This document shows positions 8,358 to 16,039 of a DNA stretch of 18,134 nucleotides, one piece after another; position 1 is the stretch's first letter, and the number at the start of each line of letters is the position of its first letter. The stretch lies in the NCBI GenBank assembly GCA_025356695.1, contig JANXSE010000387.1:1-18134 (forward strand). The letters are read 5' to 3'. The notes beneath the pieces are model-generated. The model did not search any database and was not told the DNA's origin. It was given only the letters and a program-made list of their open reading frames with translations. The position numbers and the translations under genes were made by a program. The stretch comes from Betaproteobacteria bacterium (GTDB lineage: Bacteria; Pseudomonadota; Gammaproteobacteria; Burkholderiales; SG8-41).

Positions 8358-9481
8358 GATTTCTTCTCCGTCGGCGCCTTGCCTTGCAGGCGGTCGCGCA
8401 CACGGCCCATTAATCCGACCACGCCGTCGGGCAGAAAAAGCGTCACCCCGATGAACAGCAGGCCGAGAAAAAACAGCCAGTATTCGGGAAAGGCCATGGT
8501 GAACCAGCTCTTCGCGCCGTTGACGATGCCGGCGCCGAGGATAGGGCCGATCAAGGTGCCACGGCCGCCGACGGCCACCCAGATCGCAATCTCAATCGAG
8601 TTCGCTGGTGACATTTCGCTCGGGTTGATGATGCCGACCTGCGGCACGTAGAGCGCGCCGGCGATGCCGCACAGCACCGCCGACAGTGTCCAGATGAAGA
8701 GCTTGTACCAGAGCGGGTTGTAACCCGAGAACATGACACGGCTTTCGGCATCGCGGATTGCCGTCAGTACGCGGCCCAGTTTGGACGTCACGATGGTGCG
8801 CGCCAGCAGCAGCATGGCGATCAACACCGTGCCGGTCAGCACGAATAGCACCATGCGCGTCTGGGGCGTGGTGATCGGATAATCGAGGATGCGCTTGAAA
8901 TCGGTAAAGCCGTTGTTGCCGCCGAAGCCGGTGTTGTTGCGGAAGAACAGCAGCATGGCGGCATAGGTCAGCGCCTGGGTAATGATCGAAAAGTACACCC
9001 CTTTAACCCGTGAGCGGAAGGCAAAGAAACCAAAGATAAAGGCGATGAGTCCCGGCACCACCACCACCAGCATCGCACACCACCAGAACGAGTCGCTGTT
9101 CCACCACACCAGCGGAAATTCCTTCCAGTCGAGAAAGACCATGAAGTCGGGCATGTTGAGGCGGTACTGGCCGTCGGCGCCGATCTGCCGCATCAGATAC
9201 ATGCCAAAGGAATAACCGCCGAGCGCGAAGAACAGGCCGTGGCCGAGCGAGAGGATGCCGGTGTAACCCCAGATCAGGTCCATTGCCAGCGCCACCATGG
9301 CGTAACACATGATCTTGCCGATCAATGTGATCCAGTAGGCGGACAGGTGGAAGGCGCTGTCAGCGGGCACCACCAGATTCAGTACCGGAAAGACAACAAA
9401 CAACACCAGTGCAAAAACCGCCAGCGCGGTCCAGCCGCGCGGCCCGTACATCCGGCTGATAAGGGAAGTGGAGGGCGTCAT
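8354..9481 (-). CDS. urtC: UrtC, urea ABC transporter permease
   Basis: The 375-residue LivM-type inner-membrane permease has multiple hydrophobic segments: an N-terminal one near 18-40, then MCYAMVALAMDLIWGYTG, a cluster around 130-155, and several to about residue 360. Family runs include LSLGHGLFFALGGYSFGMYL and VGIINPSEMSPANSIEIAIW with VAVGGRGTLIGPILGAG, which are characteristic of UrtC. The C-terminus (about 360-375) is charged and cytoplasmic. Its ATG shares one base with the urtB stop (TGATG at 9481), so the two permeases are coupled. A large segment between residues about 90 and 130 (YRLNMPDFMVFLDWKEFPLV) is the periplasmic loop typical of this subfamily. Confidence 0.93.
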   Translation of the reverse strand: MTPSTSLISRMYGPRGWTALAVFALVLFVVFPVLNLVVPADSAFHLSAYWITLIGKIMCYAMVALAMDLIWGYTGILSLGHGLFFALGGYSFGMYLMRQIGADGQYRLNMPDFMVFLDWKEFPLVWWNSDSFWWCAMLVVVVPGLIAFIFGFFAFRSRVKGVYFSIITQALTYAAMLLFFRNNTGFGGNNGFTDFKRILDYPITTPQTRMVLFVLTGTVLIAMLLLARTIVTSKLGRVLTAIRDAESRVMFSGYNPLWYKLFIWTLSAVLCGIAGALYVPQVGIINPSEMSPANSIEIAIWVAVGGRGTLIGPILGAGIVNGAKSWFTMAFPEYWLFFLGLLFIGVTLFLPDGVVGLMGRVRDRLQGKAPTEKKS

Positions 9482-11076
9482 CAGTTTTCCACCGCCCGGC
9501 CCTTGAGCGCGAACAGGCCCTGCGGACGCTTCTGGATAAAGACAATGATGAAAATCAGCACGCCGATTTTTGCGAGTACCGCGCCCTGCCAGGCTTCAAG
9601 CAGCTTGCTGGCGAAGCCCAGGCCGAGCGAGGCGTACACAGTCCCGGTGAGCTGGCCGACGCCACCGAGAACGACGACCATGAAGGAATCGACGATGTAC
9701 GACTGGCCGAGGTCGGGGCCGACGTTGCCGATCTGCGACAGTGCGCAGCCGGCGAGCCCGGCGATACCCGAGCCGAGGCCGAAGGCCAGCATGTCGACGC
9801 GCGGTGTGGGCACGCCAACGCAACTGGCCATGGCGCGGTTCTGCGTGACGCCGCGCACGAAGAGGCCCAGGCGCGTGCGTGTCAGCAGCAGCCACACCAA
9901 AACAACGACGGCAGCAGCGAACAAAATGATGACAACGCGGCTCCACGGCAGCACCACGCCGCTCAGCATTTCGATGCCGCCCGACATGAAGGCCGGGTTT
10001 TCAACCTGCACGTTCTGCGCGCCGAACAACGTGCGCACGCCTTGTATGAGAAAAAGACTGATGCCCCAGGTCGCCAGCAGTGTTTCCAGTGGACGGCCGT
10101 AGAGGAAGCGGATCACCGTGCGCTCGAGCGCAATGCCGACCAGCGCCGAGGCGAGGAAGGATACCGGCACGGCGGCAGCGAGATACCAGTCGAAGGCGCC
10201 GGGCAGGTGGGTGCGAAACAGGTTTTGCACCACAAAGGTGGCGTAGGCGCCGATCATGATGAGTTCGCCATGCGCCATGTTGATCACACCCATCAGGCCG
10301 TAGGTGATGGCAAGACCGAGCGCAGCGAGCAGCAGGATCGAGCCGAGGCTGATGCCGGAAAAGAATTGTCCTACGCGTTCCCCCCAGACCAGACGCCCCT
10401 CGACCGCGCGCAGACTTTTCTGCGCGGCAATGCGGATATCTTCATCCGGTTCGGCGAAGCTGCCGTCCTTGGAGGCGAGCAGCGACAGCAGCAGCGTCTT
10501 GGTATTTGAATGGTTTGAATTTTCCAGCTTGCGCAGGGCGGCCAGCCGCGTTTCCTTGTCGGTGCTTTTCAGTTCCAGTGTGGCCTGGATCAATTCCAGC
10601 AGTGGTTTGATGGTCGCGTCGGTTTCACCGGCCAGCGCTTTTGAAACCAGCGGCAGCATCGCCGGCTCCGAACTCTCGGTCAGTGCCTTGGCGGCCGCCA
10701 GCCGTACCGCACGGTCGGGCGAGATCAGCTTAAGCGCCGCGATGGCCGATGCGATTTCTCGTCGCAGGCGGTTGTTGACCGAAATGTCTTCGTGTTCGGC
10801 GGGCAGATCAGCCTTGGCGCCGCTGACGGCATCAATGGCGTTGTCGCCCTTGATGAGGTAGACACGCTTGGCGGCGGTCTGCAATTCTCCGTCGGCCAGC
10901 GCCTGTAAAAGTTCGAGTGCCTGGACATCGCCTTCGGCGACCAGTGCGGCGATAGCCACGACCTGTTCGTCGCCGCTGCCAAACGCCAGTTTTTCGACCG
11001 TTGCCGTGTTCAGGGCAAGTGCCGGTGGCGTTGCAACAGTCAACAGAAATGCCAGCGCTGTGATCAGTAGACGCAT
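9481..11076 (-). CDS. urtB: UrtB, urea ABC transporter permease with N-terminal periplasmic domain
   Basis: The 531-residue protein has a signal peptide (about residues 1-21, ending PALA), then a helical, Ala/Leu-rich domain of about 200 residues resembling HEAT-type repeats, and from residue 237 a LivH-type permease. The permease carries GVINMAHGELIMIGAYAT (about 263-280) and many hydrophobic helices. It ends in RPQGLFALKGRAVEN, a typical cytoplasmic tail. Long UrtB proteins with such an extracytoplasmic domain are known in proteobacterial urea transporters, so this is not a fusion artefact. ATG 11076 is preceded by GCAGGT, a usable Shine-Dalgarno. The gene follows urtA after a 67-base gap that contains a strong hairpin and overlaps urtC by one base. 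Confidence 0.93.
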   Translation of the reverse strand: MRLLITALAFLLTVATPPALALNTATVEKLAFGSGDEQVVAIAALVAEGDVQALELLQALADGELQTAAKRVYLIKGDNAIDAVSGAKADLPAEHEDISVNNRLRREIASAIAALKLISPDRAVRLAAAKALTESSEPAMLPLVSKALAGETDATIKPLLELIQATLELKSTDKETRLAALRKLENSNHSNTKTLLLSLLASKDGSFAEPDEDIRIAAQKSLRAVEGRLVWGERVGQFFSGISLGSILLLAALGLAITYGLMGVINMAHGELIMIGAYATFVVQNLFRTHLPGAFDWYLAAAVPVSFLASALVGIALERTVIRFLYGRPLETLLATWGISLFLIQGVRTLFGAQNVQVENPAFMSGGIEMLSGVVLPWSRVVIILFAAAVVVLVWLLLTRTRLGLFVRGVTQNRAMASCVGVPTPRVDMLAFGLGSGIAGLAGCALSQIGNVGPDLGQSYIVDSFMVVVLGGVGQLTGTVYASLGLGFASKLLEAWQGAVLAKIGVLIFIIVFIQKRPQGLFALKGRAVEN

Positions 11077-11106
11077 TACCTGCTTTACAAATGAGGTTCC
11101 AGAAAC

Positions 11107-11132
11107 GGCGACGGCGCTTTCGCGCCGCCGCC
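11107..11132 (-). repeat. Intercistronic urtA-urtB hairpin, likely mRNA stabiliser
   Basis: On the minus strand eleven consecutive pairs (one a G-U at 11128/11111) close a GAAA tetraloop at 11121-11118. The outer arm is GGCG/CGCC and the inner arm CGGCGC/GCGCCG. It begins 12 bases past the urtA stop. There is no U run after it (GTTTCTGG follows), so a full terminator is unlikely. Hairpins between a binding-protein gene and its permease genes often protect the upstream message and let the binding protein be made in excess. Confidence 0.75.
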
Positions 11133-11143
11133 TGCTGATGCCG

Positions 11144-12433
11144 CTATTTCTTGGCGGCTACTTCAGGCTCGTCTTTTTTCTTGTCGTTGCCCGGGATATA
11201 CGGGCTCCACGGCATGGCTTTCACCGGGCCGGGGGTTTTCCATACTACATTAAACTGGCCGTCGGCTTTGACTTCGCCGATGAACACGGCTTTATGCAGA
11301 TGGTGGTTCTTTTCGTCCATCTTCGAGGTGATGCCCGACGGTGCGGTGAATGTCTGGCCGGCCATCGCCGCGACCACCTTGTCGGTGTCGGTCGATTTGG
11401 CTTTTTCCACCGCCTGTTTCCACATATGAATACCGATCCATGCGGCTTCCATCGGATCGTTCGTCAGCGGCTTGTCGGCGTTCGGCAGTTTCTTCGCCTT
11501 GGCGTAGGCAGCCCATTGTTTCTTCCAGGCATCGTTCGCCGGGTTCTTCTGCGACATGAAGTAGTTCCATGCGGCAAGGTGGCCGACCAACGGCTTGGTA
11601 TCAACGCCGCGCAGTTCTTCTTCACCCACCGAGAACGCCACCACCGGCACGTCGGTCGCCTTCAAGCCCTGGTTGCCCAGTTCCTTGTAGAAGGGAACGT
11701 TGGAGTCGCCGTTGATGGTCGAGACCACCGCAGTTTTGCCACCGGCCGAGAACTTCTTGATATCGGCGACGATGGTTTGATAATCGCTGTGGCCGAACGG
11801 CGTGTATTTCTCGTCGATGTCCTTGTCCGCAACACCTTTCGATTTCAGGAAGGCGCGCAGGATCTTGTTGGTTGTGCGCGGATAGACATAGTCCGTGCCG
11901 AGCAGCACCCAGCGCTTGGCTTCGCCGCCGTCCTTGCTCATCAGGTATTCAACCGCCGGAATGGCCTGCTGGTTCGGCGCCGCACCGGTGTAGAACACGT
12001 TCTTCGAAAGTTCTTCACCTTCGTATTGCACGGGGTAGAAGAGCAGACCATTGAGTTCTTCGAAAACCGGCAACACCGATTTGCGCGAAACCGAGGTCCA
12101 GCAACCGAATACCACCGAGACTTTGTCCTGAGTGATCAACTGACGGGCTTTTTCCGCGAACAACGGCCAGTTCGAAGCCGGATCGACGACTACCGCCTCG
12201 AGTTTCTTGCCGAGCACGCCGCCTTTGGAATTGATTTCGTCAATCGCCATCAGGGTGACGTCTTTCAACACCGTCTCGCTGATTGCCATCGTTCCGGACA
12301 GCGAGTGCAGCACGCCGACCTTGATGGTATCGGCTGCGATCGCCGAAACGCTCGACAAACCGAGTGTTGCCGACAGTGCCACGCCGCTGGCGACCGACGC
12401 CAGGCGCTTAATGAATGTTCTGCGATGCGACAT
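11144..12433 (-). CDS. urtA: UrtA, urea ABC transporter substrate-binding protein with Tat-like signal
   Basis: The 429-residue periplasmic binding protein (type I, LivJ-like) captures urea or related short amides for UrtBCDE. The N-terminus MSHRRTFIKRLASVASG carries a twin-arginine motif (R4 R5 T F I K), a hydrophobic stretch to about residue 30 and a cleavage region AIAA-D (33-35). The mature chain begins TIKVGVLHSLSGTMAISE, the UrtA hallmark. Further UrtA-typical runs are CWTSVSRKSVLPVFE, LLFYPVQYEGEE and NDPMEAAWIGIHMW. The C-terminus is lysine-rich (KKKDEPEVAAKK). I chose ATG 12433 over an in-frame start at 12484 because GGGGGTG sits about eight bases upstream and the Tat motif then falls at the true N-terminus. 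The sigma-54 promoter at 12474-12491 fits this choice. Confidence 0.94.
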   Translation of the reverse strand: MSHRRTFIKRLASVASGVALSATLGLSSVSAIAADTIKVGVLHSLSGTMAISETVLKDVTLMAIDEINSKGGVLGKKLEAVVVDPASNWPLFAEKARQLITQDKVSVVFGCWTSVSRKSVLPVFEELNGLLFYPVQYEGEELSKNVFYTGAAPNQQAIPAVEYLMSKDGGEAKRWVLLGTDYVYPRTTNKILRAFLKSKGVADKDIDEKYTPFGHSDYQTIVADIKKFSAGGKTAVVSTINGDSNVPFYKELGNQGLKATDVPVVAFSVGEEELRGVDTKPLVGHLAAWNYFMSQKNPANDAWKKQWAAYAKAKKLPNADKPLTNDPMEAAWIGIHMWKQAVEKAKSTDTDKVVAAMAGQTFTAPSGITSKMDEKNHHLHKAVFIGEVKADGQFNVVWKTPGPVKAMPWSPYIPGNDKKKDEPEVAAKK

Positions 12434-12473
12434 ATGAATACACCCCCAGAGAGAAGTTGATTTTCGAAAGTTC

Positions 12474-12491
12474 AGTGCAGGCAACGTGCCT
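12474..12491 (-). promoter_or_regulatory. Sigma-54 promoter of urtA
   Basis: On the minus strand AGGCACG-TTGC-CTGCA matches TGGCACG-N4-TTGCW at ten of twelve positions. The invariant GG (12490-12489) and GC (12478-12477) are exactly ten bases apart. Initiation would fall near 12465, about 32 bases before the urtA ATG. Confidence 0.65.
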
Positions 12492-12675
12492 TGCGGCTGC
12501 TGCTGGCGCTATCTCTATCGCAGGTTCCATGCCATGTGCCGCAGGGGAGCCCAAACAAGGTGAAAAGCCCTGTCTGATTAGGGTGTTATGAAAATGGCAT
12601 TTGGGAGAATTCGCGCGCGCATTTCACGTGCGCAAAATTTGTTTTGTATCAATTTAGTGCGTCGCAACAAGTTTG

Positions 12676-12692
12676 TGCGCTTTGACGGTGCA
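12676..12692. promoter_or_regulatory. Probable NtrC (NRI) binding site shared by both promoters
   Basis: TGCGCT-TTGAC-GGTGCA fits the consensus TGCACY-N5-GGTGCA with a single mismatch (A to G in the left half). Its centre is about 195 bp from the leftward and 206 bp from the rightward -24 element, a usual enhancer distance in both directions. Confidence 0.6.
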
Positions 12693-12888
12693 AAATTATT
12701 ACGTTTTTAAGTCCCAGTACGCATTCGTGCGTATTCGAGCGAATTTCTAAAAATTCGATCGTCAACAACAAGTTTAGAGTCTGATTTCGTGGTGGCGCCA
12801 TTCAATTCACTTGCATTTGTCAAGAAATTGCATCGCGCGCATGCGGAATTCACACATCTCTATTTTTTTCAGAAAAATATTTTTTCAA

Positions 12889-12904
12889 TGGCACGCTAAA
12901 TGCT
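12889..12904 (+). promoter_or_regulatory. Sigma-54 promoter of the porin-permease-hydrolase-urease arm
   Basis: TGGCACG-CTAA-ATGCT matches TGGCACG-N4-TTGCW in all positions but one. The GG (12890-12891) and GC (12902-12903) are exactly ten bases apart. Initiation would fall near 12915, leaving a 64-base leader to the porin ATG. Confidence 0.7.
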
Positions 12905-12978
12905 TTTAGCTGGTCATGCACTGCAACGAACCGCTCAACGTGCATATTGAAAAATTTTTTAATTGCGAAGGAATAGAG

Positions 12979-14202
12979 ATGCAATCAACTGTTGGAAATG
13001 TCGGCTCAAGTGGTGCGCGCCCGATCGTGGGAACCCGGCGTCGAATCGGCATCGGCGCCTTTGTAACGGCTGCGGTTATTGCGGCCTCAACGCAGACCGC
13101 GCATGCCGGCGCGGAGTTCAAGCTTGGCGATGATGCTTCGTTAAACCTCGGTATCGGTCTGCGCACGAGCTACACGTCGACCGAAAACGGGGCGCCGAAT
13201 GGCAGCTCCTATTCCAACCAGTTCTCGGCTGAAAACACGCGTATCTATATGAGTGGCGCGTTCGGCAAATACATCAAGGCGACGATGAACTTCGATCGCA
13301 CCGGCGGCGCCTCGGCGACTGGCGGCCTGCAGATGATCGACGGCATCGCGCAATTTGAATTTTCCGAAGGCTTCAACGTCTGGATGGGCCGCATGCTGCC
13401 GCCGAGCGACCGTCCGAACCTCTACGGTCCGTTCTACACCAGCGCATGGTCCTATCCGGGCATCGCCTCGGGTGGACCGTCGATCGCCGCGGGCCGCGAC
13501 GATGGCGGCATGATCTGGGGCAGCATCTTCGATAGCAAACTGGCCTACTCGGTCGGCGCCTTCAACGGCCACAACCGCGCAGCGGCGCTGTCGAACAACA
13601 GCAACAAGATGCTGTATGCCGGACGCCTGCAATACAGCTTCTGGGATGCCGAAACCGGCTACTACCGCAACGCCACTTATCTCGGCGACAAGAGCATCTT
13701 CACCATCGGCGGCTCGATTCAAAGCCAGTCAAGCGGTGTCGGCAGTGCGGCCGCCTCGGGCAACCTCAAGATTTCGAACATCGATTTCCTGATGGAGAAG
13801 AAGCTTGCGAACGGTTTGGTGCCGACTCTTGAAGGCGGTTACTACAAGTACAGCCTCGGCGCTGTGGATTGCGGATCGGGTGAAACCGGCGCGCCGGGTT
13901 GCGGTGCTGCGACCGGTAACATCGGCGGCCTGGTTGCCGGCAGATCCTATCTGGTCACGGGCGCCTTGCTGTTCCCGACCAAATACGGCTGGGGCCAGTT
14001 GCAACCGTTCGTTCGCTTCCAGAAGATGGAACGCGACATCACGCAGACCACAAGCAAGGGCACCGACTTCGGTCTGAACTACCTCATCAAAGGCTTCAAC
14101 GCCAAGGTGAGCGCGGTTTACACGAAGTTTGACGATTCGAGACTGGCGATTGCTGCCCGTAAATCGGATCAGTTCATGCTCGGTGTGCAGCTCCAGTACT
14201 AA
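12979..14202 (+). CDS. Outer-membrane porin-like beta-barrel protein
   Basis: The 407-residue protein starts at ATG 12979 with GAAGGA six bases upstream. The in-frame start at 12916 would coincide with the predicted transcription start and is rejected. A long signal peptide (positive TRRRIGIG, then a hydrophobic core) ends at AHA-43. The mature chain alternates polar and hydrophobic residues, is rich in Gly, Asn, Ser and aromatics, and ends FMLGVQLQY with a C-terminal aromatic, the BAM recognition mark of beta-barrels. Segments such as LNLGIGLRTSYTS, RIYMSGAFGKYIKATMNFD and FNVWMGRMLPPSDR resemble OprP/OprO- and FmdC-like porins. A possible disulfide (CGSGETGAPGC) lies in one loop. Being first behind a sigma-54 promoter, next to transport and urea genes, suggests it admits urea or short amides; that is inference. 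Confidence 0.82.
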   Translation: MQSTVGNVGSSGARPIVGTRRRIGIGAFVTAAVIAASTQTAHAGAEFKLGDDASLNLGIGLRTSYTSTENGAPNGSSYSNQFSAENTRIYMSGAFGKYIKATMNFDRTGGASATGGLQMIDGIAQFEFSEGFNVWMGRMLPPSDRPNLYGPFYTSAWSYPGIASGGPSIAAGRDDGGMIWGSIFDSKLAYSVGAFNGHNRAAALSNNSNKMLYAGRLQYSFWDAETGYYRNATYLGDKSIFTIGGSIQSQSSGVGSAAASGNLKISNIDFLMEKKLANGLVPTLEGGYYKYSLGAVDCGSGETGAPGCGAATGNIGGLVAGRSYLVTGALLFPTKYGWGQLQPFVRFQKMERDITQTTSKGTDFGLNYLIKGFNAKVSAVYTKFDDSRLAIAARKSDQFMLGVQLQY

Positions 14203-14228
14203 AGTCAACAAGTTAACCCGTGCGGGTG

Positions 14229-14277
14229 CCGGCGGCCTTCGGATCGAATGAAATCACGTGGATCCGATTGCCGCCGG
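14229..14277 (+). terminator. Long two-part hairpin after the porin gene, possible terminator or attenuator
   Basis: CCGGCGGC (14229-14236) pairs with GCCGCCGG (14270-14277). After a 2x2 internal loop, TCGGATC (14239-14245) pairs with GATCCGA (14261-14267) around a 15-base loop. TTGTGTTTGTGT follows, a broken U tract. It starts 27 bases past the porin stop. Partial termination here would make the porin more abundant than the downstream proteins. Confidence 0.55.
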
Positions 14278-14428
14278 TTGTGTTTGTGTATACGGCATCT
14301 GGCATGACATGGGGATGGGTCTGCTGTCCGGGGGCGGGGAGCGGATGAATTTGACGTTGGTGTGCGCAAAGGTGCCGGCATCGCCGGTTTGATCGCGTGG
14401 ACTGCAAGCAATCGGGGGGATGGCAACG

Positions 14429-16018
14429 ATGACAAGCTTCAAGCCGAAGATCTGGACGACCGGAGACTGGAACGCATTCTTCGGTTTTGGCACCAATATT
14501 CTGGTCAACCTGCTGACCCTGACTGCGCTGTTGCGTTACGTGCTGAAAATGCCCGATGACCTGATCTTCGGACGCATTCTGCCGGCGACGGGCCTCATGC
14601 TCTGTCTGAGCACGTTCTACTATGCGTGGCTGGCGTACAAGCTCGCAAAAAGCAGCGGGCGCAACGACGTCTGTGCGTTGCCATCAGGCATCAGCGTGCC
14701 GCATATGTTTATCGTGGTATTCGTCATCATGCTGCCGATCGCACTTAAAACCGGTGATCCGGTCAAGGGCTGGGAGGCGGGATTGACCTGGGTATTTATC
14801 CAGAGTTTCGTGCTGATGGCGGGGGGCTTCGTTGCACCGCTGGTCCGTAAAATTACACCGCGCGCAGCGCTGCTGGGCGCGCTGGCCGGCGTTTCGATCG
14901 CCTTTATTTCCCTGCGGCCGGCGCTCGACATGTTCATGACACCGGTGATCGGCATCGTCTGTTTCGTCATCCTGCTGGCAAGCTGGGTCGGCGGTGTGCG
15001 GTATTACAAGGGCATTCCGGCCGGACTGGTCGCCATTGCGGTGGGTTCGGCCATTGCCTGGGGATCGACCGCGCTGGGCCTGAATTTCGGTGGCATGAGC
15101 GCGGCGAATCTTGGCGGCTCATTTGCCAGCTTCGGTTTTTCGTTTCCGATTCCTGCCATCGGGCATGTTTTCAGCGGCTTCGAGTTTCTTGGCGTGATTC
15201 TGGTCACAGCCATCCCGTTCGGCATTTACGATCTGGTCGAGGCGATGGATAACGTCGAAAGTGCCGCGGCAGGCGGCGACAGTTTCCCGACCACGCGCGT
15301 CTTGACCGCAGACGGCGTGGTCAGCCTGATCGGCTGCCTGATGGGAAATCCGTTCATCAATGCGGTCTACATCGGCCATCCCGGCTGGAAGGCGATTGGC
15401 GGACGCATTGGCTACTCCGCTGCGACCGGCGTCATGGTATTGGTTTTGTCCTGGTTCGGCATACTTGCGGTACTAATGGCATTGATTCCGGTCGTCGCGA
15501 TTTCGCCGATCCTGCTCTACATCGGCATGCTGATCGGCGCCCAGGCCTTCCAGGAAACGCCGAAGCAGCATGCACCGGCGGTAATACTGGCCCTGGTGCC
15601 GCAGGTGGCGGCATGGGGCAAGCTGATGATCGACAATTCGCTCGGCGCTGCCGGTACCAGCGCGGCGGCGGTGGGCCTCGACAAACTGGGGCAGGTTGGC
15701 GTGCTCTACCACGGTCTAGAAGTTCTCGGCAGCGGTGCAATTCTGGTCAGCCTGGTGCTCGCCGGGATCACCGCCTGCATGATCGACCGCAAATTGAAAA
15801 AAGCCGCAGCCTTTGCTCTGGCCGGTGCCATCCTCACGTTCTTTGGTTTCATGCATAGCGAGGCAATCGGCATTGCCAAGACGCCGTTGGTGGCGCTCAG
15901 CTATCTTGGCGTGGCCCTGCTGCTGGCAGCCTGCGCAAAGTACGCAACCGTTTCGGCGCAAGCCAAGGATACTCATCATGAACTCGATGCAATGCCCGAA
16001 CCCGCACCCGGAATGTGA
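14429..16018 (+). CDS. NCS2/AzgA-type inner-membrane permease, substrate unknown
   Basis: The roughly 529-residue polytopic protein has about twelve or more hydrophobic segments and follows the AzgA/NCS2 layout: TNILVNLLTLTALLRYVLKMP at the start, CALPSGISVPHMF, LVEAMDNVESAAAGGDSFPTTRVLTADG, then a core region GNPFINAVYIGHPGWKAIGGRIGYSAATG. AzgA relatives have a TTTYIESAAGI-type run where this protein has NAVYIGHPGWK, so the substrate is probably not a standard purine base. A second ATG at 14420 lies directly against GGGGGG; I chose ATG 14429 because that same run is then nine bases upstream as a Shine-Dalgarno. It precedes the biuret-hydrolase-like gene by 21 bases, which suggests import of that enzyme's substrate. 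Superfamily assignment is sound; substrate is inferred. Confidence 0.85.
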   Translation: MTSFKPKIWTTGDWNAFFGFGTNILVNLLTLTALLRYVLKMPDDLIFGRILPATGLMLCLSTFYYAWLAYKLAKSSGRNDVCALPSGISVPHMFIVVFVIMLPIALKTGDPVKGWEAGLTWVFIQSFVLMAGGFVAPLVRKITPRAALLGALAGVSIAFISLRPALDMFMTPVIGIVCFVILLASWVGGVRYYKGIPAGLVAIAVGSAIAWGSTALGLNFGGMSAANLGGSFASFGFSFPIPAIGHVFSGFEFLGVILVTAIPFGIYDLVEAMDNVESAAAGGDSFPTTRVLTADGVVSLIGCLMGNPFINAVYIGHPGWKAIGGRIGYSAATGVMVLVLSWFGILAVLMALIPVVAISPILLYIGMLIGAQAFQETPKQHAPAVILALVPQVAAWGKLMIDNSLGAAGTSAAAVGLDKLGQVGVLYHGLEVLGSGAILVSLVLAGITACMIDRKLKKAAAFALAGAILTFFGFMHSEAIGIAKTPLVALSYLGVALLLAACAKYATVSAQAKDTHHELDAMPEPAPGM

Positions 16019-16039
16019 GCGGGTGCCGTTGGCGTTTCG

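Larger units (their letters stand above)
12434..12978. promoter_or_regulatory. AT-rich divergent control region between urtA and the porin gene
   Basis: These 545 bases carry no believable gene. The centre is clearly more AT-rich than the flanking genes. It holds the two opposed sigma-54 promoters, a near-consensus NtrC site (12676-12692) and a weaker one (12829-12845: TGCATC-GCGCG-CATGCG). It also holds a perfect palindrome TACGCATTCGTGCGTA (12718-12733), an adjoining ATTCG-AG-CGAAT (12733-12744), a GCGCA-N7-TGCGC repeat (12617-12633), and an IHF-like TATCAATTTAGTG (12647-12659; one mismatch to WATCAANNNNTTR). A-tract and T-tract runs at 12863-12886 suggest intrinsic bending just before the rightward promoter. 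Confidence 0.75.

Noticed and set aside
9239..10102. 287-residue frame antisense to urtC and urtB
   Set aside because: Low-complexity Ser/Thr/Pro/Arg composition and no motifs; a shadow of the permease genes.
10868..12460. 530-residue open frame antisense to urtA and urtB
   Set aside because: It spans two well-identified genes and the hairpin between them, is rich in Arg and His as shadow frames are, and shows no family pattern.
12829..12845. Second NtrC-like site TGCATC-GCGCG-CATGCG
   Set aside because: The left half fits but the right half keeps only three of six bases, so it is not listed as a separate feature.
12916..12978. Upstream in-frame start for the porin
   Set aside because: It would begin at the predicted transcription start with no ribosome site, and would put 21 non-signal residues before the export signal.
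13141..13722. 193-residue minus-strand frame inside the porin gene
   Set aside because: The plus-strand product has a signal peptide and beta-barrel C-terminus; the antisense frame has no features.
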